The notes below the pieces were generated by a model, which ran no database searches, was not told where the DNA came from, and saw nothing but the letters and a program-made list of their open reading frames with translations. From Nocardia sp. CC227C (GTDB taxonomy: Bacteria; Actinomycetota; Actinomycetes; Mycobacteriales; Mycobacteriaceae): a DNA stretch of 64,000 nucleotides. The DNA is taken from NCBI RefSeq assembly GCF_030767025.1, contig NZ_JASITE010000011.1, positions 186,001 through 250,000 on the forward strand. Reading direction: 5' to 3'. Shown here piece by piece: positions 58,790-64,000 of this stretch. The position numbers and the translations under genes were made by a program. Position 1 is the stretch's first letter, and the number at the start of each line of letters is the position of its first letter.

Positions 58790-59121
58790 CCGCCCTGCGC
58801 GCGGTCGCGCGATTCCCGGCTCGGGCCCTGATCTTCCTCATCGAGCTGTATCGGACCTACATCTCCCCCACTCGCATGCCGGTGTGCCGATTCACCCCCA
58901 CCTGTAGCGAGTACGCGGTGACAGCGCTGCGCACCCGAGGTCTCGTCGTGGGACTCGGACTGACAGCCGTGCGACTGGCCAAATGTGCGCCCTGGCACCC
59001 TGGTGGGTGGGACCCCGTACCGGAACGGAAGGACGTCCGCACGTCCCCTCCGGACGAGGCATCGACTTGTAAAGGGTCACCGCCCGCGGTGACCGGCGAT
59101 ACGAACGACGGGAGTGCATAG
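58786..59121 (+). CDS. yidD: membrane protein insertion efficiency factor YidD
   Basis: A 111-residue protein with the diagnostic core LIELYRTYISPTRMPVCRFTPTCSEYAVTAL and KCAPWHPGGWDPVP. It assists YidC-dependent membrane insertion. Its ATG overlaps the rnpA stop. The C-terminal tail is hydrophilic and longer than in many homologs. Confidence 0.94.
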   Translation: MTALRAVARFPARALIFLIELYRTYISPTRMPVCRFTPTCSEYAVTALRTRGLVVGLGLTAVRLAKCAPWHPGGWDPVPERKDVRTSPPDEASTCKGSPPAVTGDTNDGSA

Positions 59122-59125
59122 AGCC

Positions 59126-60211
59126 GTGCTCGACTTCATCTACTACCCGGTGTCGGCCATTCTGTGGTTCTGGCACCGTGCCTTCGGCTTCGTGCTGGGC
59201 TACGACAGCGGATGGTCCTGGACGCTGGCCGTGGTCTTCCTCGTCTTCACGCTGCGCTTGGTGCTGTACAAGCCCTTCGTGAAGCAGGTGCGCACCACCA
59301 AGCAGATGCAGGAGTTGCAGCCGCAGATCAAGGCGCTGCAAGCCAAGTACAAGAACGATCGCCAGAAGATGGCGCTCGAGATGCAGAAGCTACAGAAGGA
59401 CCACGGCTTCAACCCGCTCATGGGTTGCCTTCCGGTGCTGTTGCAGGTGCCGGTGTTCCTCGGCCTGTTCCATGTGCTGCGGTCGTTCAACCGAACCGGC
59501 CACGGTTTCGGCCAGCTGGGTATGTCGGTGGAGGAGAACGCCAACACCGCGAACTACATCTTCAGCGCGGTCGATGTCCAGTCCTTCCTCGGCGCGCGTA
59601 TCTTCGGCGCTCCGCTGTCGGCGATGATCACCATGCCGGACAGCATGATGGCGGCCTTCACCGCCTCCGGGCCGGAGCCCTCCCGGATCGCCATCGCGGC
59701 CGTCTCGATTCCGCTGATGATCATCGCGGGTGTCGCCACCCACTTCAATGCCCGCGCCTCGGTGGCCCGGCAGAGTCCGGAAGCGCTCGCCAATCCGCAG
59801 GCCGCGCTGATGAACAAGCTGGCGCTGTACGTCTTCCCGCTCGGTGTGCTCGTCGGCGGCCCCTTCCTGCCGGTCGCCATCCTCGTCTACTGGGTGTCCA
59901 ACAACATCTGGACCTACGTGCAGCAGCACCTCGTCTTCGGTCATATGGAGAAGGAAGAAGAGGCGAAGAAGGCCGCCGCCATCGAGCGTCGGGCCGCGAA
60001 TGCCCCGAAGCCGGGGGCCAAGCCGGTCGACACCCGCAAGAAGTCTGCCGCAGTTTCCGATTCGGTCGCGGCCGACGACTCCGCCGACGCCACTCCCCCC
60101 GCGGCGCAGAACGGCGCCAAGCCGACCGCCAAGCCCGCCGCCAAGTCGAGCGGCGGCGGCAAGAAGCGGTCCGGCAGCCGCGGCCGCGCCAATCAGAAGA
60201 AGCGGCGCTGA
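59126..60211 (+). CDS. yidC: membrane protein insertase YidC
   Basis: A 361-residue insertase. N-terminal FIYYPVSAILWFWHRAFGFVLG is followed by the membrane core VLYKPFVKQVRTTKQMQELQPQIKALQAKYK, FNPLMGCLPVLLQVPVFLGLFHVLRSFNRT and the late helices VFPLGVLVGGPFLPVAILVYWVSNNIW. The C-terminus is a basic Ala/Lys-rich tail that may bind ribosomes. GTG 59126 has GGGAG upstream; GTG 59114 is the alternative. Confidence 0.95.
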   Translation: MLDFIYYPVSAILWFWHRAFGFVLGYDSGWSWTLAVVFLVFTLRLVLYKPFVKQVRTTKQMQELQPQIKALQAKYKNDRQKMALEMQKLQKDHGFNPLMGCLPVLLQVPVFLGLFHVLRSFNRTGHGFGQLGMSVEENANTANYIFSAVDVQSFLGARIFGAPLSAMITMPDSMMAAFTASGPEPSRIAIAAVSIPLMIIAGVATHFNARASVARQSPEALANPQAALMNKLALYVFPLGVLVGGPFLPVAILVYWVSNNIWTYVQQHLVFGHMEKEEEAKKAAAIERRAANAPKPGAKPVDTRKKSAAVSDSVAADDSADATPPAAQNGAKPTAKPAAKSSGGGKKRSGSRGRANQKKRR

Positions 60212-60270
60212 GTCACCAGCCTTCATCGGCGTGAGGCTGCGCCGGACAATTGCAGATTAAGGAAACGACA

Positions 60271-60813
60271 ATGACTGTTGAGACCGACGGAGGGGATTCC
60301 ACTGTGACGGCTGCTGCCGCGGACACCGAGGCCGATGTCGTGAACGATGCCGAGGAAGCTCTCATCGAAGAGGGTGAGATCGCGGGCGACTACCTCGAGC
60401 AGTTACTGGACGTCCTCGACTTCGACGGCGATATCGATCTCGATGTCGAGGGTGACCGCGCGGTGGTGAGCATCGACGGCGGCAAGGATCTGACCAAGCT
60501 CGTCGGTCGGCGCGGTGAGGTGCTCGACGCCCTCCAGGAGCTGACTCGCCTGGCGGTGCAGCAGGCGACGGGGGTGCGCAGCCGCCTGATGCTCGATGTG
60601 GCGGGCTGGCGGGCCAAGCGCCGCTCGGAGTTGAGCGCGCTGGGCGCCGAGGCGGCCCGCCGGGTGGCGGAGACAGGCGAACGCGAATCCCTCGCTCCCA
60701 TGACGCCGTTCGAGCGCAAGATCGTGCACGACGCCGTGGCGGCCGTCGACGGAGTCGTCAGCGAGAGTGAAGGCGTGGAACCGAATCGCCGCGTGGTCGT
60801 CCTCCCGGGCTGA
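60271..60813 (+). CDS. jag: Jag/KhpB-like R3H-KH RNA-binding protein
   Basis: A 180-residue protein. An acidic N-terminus (ADVVNDAEEALIEEGEIAGDYL) precedes a KH domain (KDLTKLVGRRGEVLDALQELTRLAV) and a C-terminal R3H domain (ARRVAETGERESLAPMTPFERKIVHD). It binds RNA and, in other bacteria, affects cell shape and division. ATG 60271 has AAGGAA 6 nt upstream. A strong terminator follows. Confidence 0.92.
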   Translation: MTVETDGGDSTVTAAAADTEADVVNDAEEALIEEGEIAGDYLEQLLDVLDFDGDIDLDVEGDRAVVSIDGGKDLTKLVGRRGEVLDALQELTRLAVQQATGVRSRLMLDVAGWRAKRRSELSALGAEAARRVAETGERESLAPMTPFERKIVHDAVAAVDGVVSESEGVEPNRRVVVLPG

Positions 60814-60832
60814 CACGTTCGCCGCGAAACCC

Positions 60833-60867
60833 GTAGGGCCCCCGGTTCCGAGAACCGGGGGCCCTAC
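60833..60867 (+). terminator. terminator after jag
   Basis: A 16-bp perfect stem GTAGGGCCCCCGGTTC / GAACCGGGGGCCCTAC with a 3-nt loop, then GCTTATCTCT. It ends the rpmH-jag run. Confidence 0.85.
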
Positions 60868-60932
60868 GCTTATCTCTAGTCCCCCGCCCCGCCGCTTCGC
60901 CGCGGGCTGTTTGATTCCACTTCTTCGGAAGG

Positions 60933-61634
60933 ATGTTTCACGTGGAACCGGATGCCGATGTGACCGCTCCCGATCTCGCGCCGCCCGCTGAGGCGGCGGT
61001 GGTCTTCGGCGATCGACTCGCGCTGGCCGAGGAGTACTGCCGGGCACTCGCGAGCGCGGGGGTGGAGCGCGGACTTATCGGTCCACGCGAGGTGCCGCGG
61101 CTGTGGGACCGACACATCCTCAACTGTGCGGTGGTGGGTGAGCTCATCGCTCAGGGCTCGACCGTTGTCGATGTCGGCAGCGGCGCGGGGCTGCCCGGAA
61201 TCCCGCTCGCCATCGCGCGGCCCGATCTCCGGATCACTCTGGTGGAGCCACTGCTGCGCCGGACGGTGTTCCTGGCCGAGTTCATCGAGTCGGCCGGGCT
61301 GAATGTCACCGTGGTGCGCGGTCGGGCGGAGCAGTCCGGTGTGAAGAAGGAAGCCGGGGGTGCGGATGTGGTCACCTCCCGTGCGGTCGCTCCGCTGGCG
61401 AAACTGGCGGGCTGGTCCATGCCGCTGGTGCACGAGCACGGCCGGATGCTCGCCCTCAAGGGAGCCAGCGCGGCCGAGGAGCTGGAGCGCGATCGTGACG
61501 AGTTGACCCGCGCCGGGGCGGGACGGGCGCGGGTACTGGAATGCGGCGTGGGCGTCCTGTCCACCCCGACGGTGGTCATCAGCGCCGAGCGGCTCCCCCG
61601 CGCCGAGCGTCGGCAGCAGCGGCGCGGGCGCTGA
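60933..61634 (+). CDS. rsmG: 16S rRNA (guanine-N7) methyltransferase RsmG (GidB)
   Basis: A 233-residue SAM methyltransferase. Core motifs: RLWDRHILNCAVVGELI, VVDVGSGAGLPGIPLAIARPDLRITLVEPLLRR, and ADVVTSRAVAPLAKLAGW. It methylates G527 of 16S rRNA. The ATG at 60933 lies at the edge of a parS-like site (60935-60948); GTG 60942 has better spacing from GGAAGG and is an alternative start. Confidence 0.94.
   Translation: MFHVEPDADVTAPDLAPPAEAAVVFGDRLALAEEYCRALASAGVERGLIGPREVPRLWDRHILNCAVVGELIAQGSTVVDVGSGAGLPGIPLAIARPDLRITLVEPLLRRTVFLAEFIESAGLNVTVVRGRAEQSGVKKEAGGADVVTSRAVAPLAKLAGWSMPLVHEHGRMLALKGASAAEELERDRDELTRAGAGRARVLECGVGVLSTPTVVISAERLPRAERRQQRRGR
60935..60948. other. parS-like site 2, inside the rsmG start
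   Basis: GTTTCACGTGGAAC, one mismatch from the core GTTTCACGTGAAAC. It encodes the start of rsmG (MFHVEP). Confidence 0.8.
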
Positions 61635-61651
61635 GTCGGAAGGGCGGCCGG

Positions 61652-62086
61652 ATGTCGGTTCGGTTCCTGAACGTGGATGTGGAGGTTCGCGATAGCGTGG
61701 ACCTGACGAGTCTGGGTGCCGCGCTCGAAGCGCTCGGGCGAGGAGCCTCCCTCCTCTATTGCGGGGAGATCGAACCGGACCGCTGGATGCTGTCGTTCGA
61801 GGCATACCTCGACACCATGGACGATCCGGATGCGGTCGCGGCGGCGTGCTGCGCGGCGGTCGAGCAACTGCCCCCGGCGGCGCGGGCGCGGTGGGACGCG
61901 GCCGAGGACCGAGTCTTCGACTTCGGCTTCGATGCCGCCATTGACGGACACGTCGGACAGCCGGTGCTGTCCCCCGCGACCCTCGCTCGGCTCGCCGCCG
62001 TCGACGCCCGGCTCGCTGTCTCCGTCTACACCCACGACCTCGTTTCACGGGAAACATCGCCAAACGAAGCGGCCGGCGACAACTGA
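61652..62086 (+). CDS. hypothetical protein between rsmG and parA
   Basis: A 144-residue protein (SVRFLNVDVEVRDSVDLTSLGAALEAL, WMLSFEAYLDTMDDPDAV, DRVFDFGFDAAIDGHVGQPVL). It reads like a small beta-rich conserved protein; I do not recognise the family. ATG 61652 has GGAAGG upstream. Its last codons carry a parS-like site (VSRET), and its stop codon begins the duplicated leader. It is close to rsmG (17 bp). Confidence 0.7.
   Translation: MSVRFLNVDVEVRDSVDLTSLGAALEALGRGASLLYCGEIEPDRWMLSFEAYLDTMDDPDAVAAACCAAVEQLPPAARARWDAAEDRVFDFGFDAAIDGHVGQPVLSPATLARLAAVDARLAVSVYTHDLVSRETSPNEAAGDN
62042..62055. other. parS-like site 3
   Basis: GTTTCACGGGAAAC, one mismatch from the core, within the 3' end of the hypothetical gene, encoding VSRET. 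Confidence 0.65.
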
Positions 62087-62207
62087 TTTCGCAAGCTGAG
62101 GGTAACTCGCCGGGTACGCCCAGAATTGGTTCGCATCCTGATCGCCGGCACGCGTGCATGACCATCAACGGATTTCAGCCGTGCGCTGAAGACTCGGAGA
62201 GGCGGAA
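62083..62207 (+). promoter_or_regulatory. conserved leader element, copy B (parA)
   Basis: Second copy of the element before crgA, about the same length (125 nt) and plainly homologous along its whole extent, including GGGTACGCCCAGAAT, CGCCGGCACGC, TCAGCC-TGCGCTGAAG and CGGAGAGGCGGAA. It begins at the stop codon of the previous gene and lies about 290 nt before parA. Confidence 0.75.
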
Positions 62208-62496
62208 AGGTGTGTCGAACAGTGATCAGTGCCGTTCAGCTTCCGTATTGTTGTCGGTGCTGGCAAGCTAGGAGCGTCGAGCGAGCGCAGACCCGCGATG
62301 CCCGGCACCCGGCTCGGAAGTGGCTTCGGAATGGGTATCGATCTCGCACCTCGCACCCTCTCGGTGAGCACGCAGTGTCGCGTGATCGTAGGCAGGTGGC
62401 GGCACCGTCCACTCGCCCACGAGCGCGGCCGCGGTGGCATGGGTGCGCAATTCAGCTCGACCACGTGTCTTGAAGTTCTCGGGGTTAGGAGCCTGT
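62208..62496. other. leader region of parA without a supported gene
   Basis: About 290 bp between the duplicated element and parA. Two overlapping frames (GTG 62210, GTG 62229) are open but have poor composition and run into parA. It is probably 5' leader. Confidence 0.45.
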
Positions 62497-63516
62497 ATGT
62501 CGAACGGTCCGGCGAATGTTTCACGGGAAACAACGTCGCGGGTCCCCGGATTGCTGGAGAGTGGGGGTACCGGCTCTGAAGAGTTCGGCCGCACTGCCTT
62601 CGGGAACATCTCCCCCGCCGAAACCCCGATAGCGGCGGAAGCGCACCGCGCCAGTCAGATCCTGCACCCGGGCGCGGCCAGCATTCCGCGCCCCAAGGAA
62701 CAGCGCGTCATCACCATCGCCAATCAGAAGGGCGGTGTCGGCAAGACCACCACGGCGGTCAATCTCGCCGCCGCCCTCGCCCTGCAGGGGATGCGGGTGC
62801 TGGTGATCGATCTCGATCCGCAGGGCAACGCCAGCACCGCACTCGGCGTCGAACATCACTCCGGCGTGCCGTCGAGCTACGAGCTACTCATCGGCGAGGT
62901 GTCGGTCCGGGATGCGATTCAGCAGAGCCCGCACAATGAGCGGCTGCTGTGCATTCCGGCCACCATCGACCTCGCCGGCGCGGAGATCGAACTCGTCTCC
63001 ATGGTCGCGCGCGAGAGTCGCTTGAAGACCGCCATCCAGGATGCCAACCTCGCCGGGTACGACATCGATTACGTGATGATCGACTGCCCGCCCTCGCTCG
63101 GTCTGCTCACCGTCAATGCGATGGTGGCCGCCAAGGAGGTACTGATCCCCATCCAGTGCGAGTACTACGCCTTGGAGGGTGTGGGGCAGCTGCTCCGCAA
63201 TATCAGCCTGATCCAATCGCACCTCAACCCCGCCCTGCATGTCTCCACCGTCGTGCTCACCATGTACGACGGCCGCACCAAGCTGGCCGACCAGGTGGCC
63301 GAGGAAGTGCGCGGCCACTTCGGCGACGCGGTGCTGAAGTCGGTCATCCCGCGCAGCGTCAAGGTGTCCGAAGCGCCCGGCTACGGCATGACGGTGCTCA
63401 ACTACGATCCCGGTTCACGGGGAGCGATGAGCTACCTCGACGCCGGGCGCGAGATCGCTGCGCGGGCCACCCCGGCCGCGGCGGGTGAATCACACACGGA
63501 TGAAAGGGGTCGATAG
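62497..63516 (+). CDS. parA: chromosome partitioning ATPase ParA
   Basis: A 339-residue Walker-type ATPase. Deviant Walker A: ITIANQKGGVGKTTTAVNLAAALAL; then VIDLDPQGNASTALG, VMIDCPPSLGLLTVNAMVAA and PIQCEYYALEGVGQLL. The N-terminal tail (about 70 residues) contains VSRET, which encodes a parS-like site. ATG 62497 has TAGGAG upstream. It moves origins together with ParB encoded next. Confidence 0.96.
   Translation: MSNGPANVSRETTSRVPGLLESGGTGSEEFGRTAFGNISPAETPIAAEAHRASQILHPGAASIPRPKEQRVITIANQKGGVGKTTTAVNLAAALALQGMRVLVIDLDPQGNASTALGVEHHSGVPSSYELLIGEVSVRDAIQQSPHNERLLCIPATIDLAGAEIELVSMVARESRLKTAIQDANLAGYDIDYVMIDCPPSLGLLTVNAMVAAKEVLIPIQCEYYALEGVGQLLRNISLIQSHLNPALHVSTVVLTMYDGRTKLADQVAEEVRGHFGDAVLKSVIPRSVKVSEAPGYGMTVLNYDPGSRGAMSYLDAGREIAARATPAAAGESHTDERGR
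62518..62531. other. parS-like site 4, inside parA
   Basis: GTTTCACGGGAAAC, flanked as TGTTTCACGGGAAACA, a complete 16-bp palindrome except for the central mismatch. It encodes VSRET near the ParA N-terminus. Confidence 0.75.
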
Positions 63517-63520
63517 GCCG

Positions 63521-64000
63521 ATGAGTCAGGCGAAGAAAGGTGGACTGGGGCGCGGTCTCGCCGCGCTGATCCCGACCGGGCCCGCGGCGACCCAGGGCCT
63601 CGGCAGTGCCGCCGCCAATGTCGTCATCGGCCTGGACCCCATTGGGCCGCAACCCGCTACGGCGTATCTGCATCGGGTGCCCGATCCGGCCGACGGCGCG
63701 ACCGAGGCCGAGCCGGGTGCGGAGACGGAGACGGGCACGGACGCGGGCGCGGTGTACCGGGAGATCCCACCGGAGCTGATCGAGCCCAATCCGAAGCAGC
63801 CGCGCACCGTCTTCGAGGAAGAGGCGCTGGCCGAACTGGTGCACTCCATCAAGGAGTTCGGCCTCATGCAGCCGATCGTGGTGCGCCAGTTGGCGGAGTC
63901 GCCGACTCCCCGCTATCAGCTCATTATGGGCGAGCGGCGGTGGCGGGCCGGCCAGGAGGCCGGACTCACCGCCATTCCGGCGATCGTGCGCGAGACCGCC
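63521..64000 (+). CDS. parB: chromosome partitioning protein ParB (3' end outside window)
   Basis: The first 160 residues are present. The N-terminus SQAKKGGLGRGLAALIPTGP is typical of actinobacterial ParB, followed by a disordered, acidic segment and the ParB/Srx-like CTPase core IPPELIEPNPKQPRTVFEEEALAELVHSIKEFGLMQPIVVR and GERRWRAGQEAGLTAIPAIVRE. ATG 63521 has AAAGGGG upstream, 4 bp after parA. It binds parS and spreads. Confidence 0.95.
   Translation, partial: MSQAKKGGLGRGLAALIPTGPAATQGLGSAAANVVIGLDPIGPQPATAYLHRVPDPADGATEAEPGAETETGTDAGAVYREIPPELIEPNPKQPRTVFEEEALAELVHSIKEFGLMQPIVVRQLAESPTPRYQLIMGERRWRAGQEAGLTAIPAIVRETA

Noticed and set aside
62210..62579. Small ORFs after leader copy B
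   Set aside because: Poor composition, overlap with parA and no homologous feature; kept only as a question in the findings.

Overview
The window is a stretch of a high-GC actinobacterial chromosome spanning the replication origin. It most resembles Nocardia or a close relative. The evidence is the Mycobacteriales order fhaA-fhaB-pstP-rodA-pbpA-pknA-pknB, then trpG, crgA, rhomboid and ppiA, a 6C RNA, gyrA/gyrB, DUF721(dciA)-recF-dnaN-oriC-dnaA-rpmH-rnpA-yidD-yidC-jag-rsmG-parA-parB. Genus assignment is an inference.

Layout. 1-7.6 kb: an XRE regulator divergent from two small genes, membrane and hypothetical genes, GrpB, a SpoIIM-family protein and a secreted propeller-like protein. 7.7-14.7 kb: an accessory block with a stripped-down siphophage tail module (chaperone-like, beta-rich, tape-measure-like and minor-tail-like genes) followed by lower-GC tandem paralogs; a lipoprotein gene sits on the opposite strand inside it. 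14.8-17.3 kb: flavin-oxidase-like and imine-reductase-like genes divergent from a GlxA regulator. 17.4-27.7 kb: tRNA-Leu, then the Ser/Thr phospho-signalling and cell-wall elongation operon. 27.7-32.4 kb: deaminase, RibD-C reductase, trpG/pabA, crgA, PH-domain protein, rhomboid protease, cyclophilin. 32.4-35.7 kb: DrrAB-type ABC exporter, 6C RNA, adenylate cyclase. 36-43.9 kb: an accessory block ending at the 3' end of tRNA-Ala, with a SUKH gene, broken ORFs, a SLOG/HAD operon and a second XRE plus small-protein locus. 43.9-64 kb: tRNA-Ala, DLW-39, tRNA-Ile, DUF3566, intein-containing gyrA, gyrB, dciA, recF, dnaN, oriC, dnaA, rpmH, rnpA, yidD, yidC, jag, rsmG, parA and the start of parB.

How it works together. 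The core genes link chromosome initiation and segregation (DnaA, oriC, DnaN, RecF, gyrase, DciA, ParA/ParB and parS-like sites), membrane insertion (YidC/YidD) and kinase-controlled septal and lateral wall growth (PknA/B, PstP, FhaA/B, RodA/PbpA, CrgA).

Most unusual signals: (1) two separate loci pairing an XRE regulator with tiny proteins that share an HRxCRVGxC motif, fused in one locus and split in the other; (2) nine CTCGAG palindromes in about 340 bp of the dnaN-dnaA origin, several joined to DnaA-box-like sequence, with another copy next to a perfect DnaA box at 30.16 kb; (3) a leader of about 125 nt duplicated upstream of crgA and parA; (4) a 426-residue intein placed directly after the catalytic tyrosine of GyrA.
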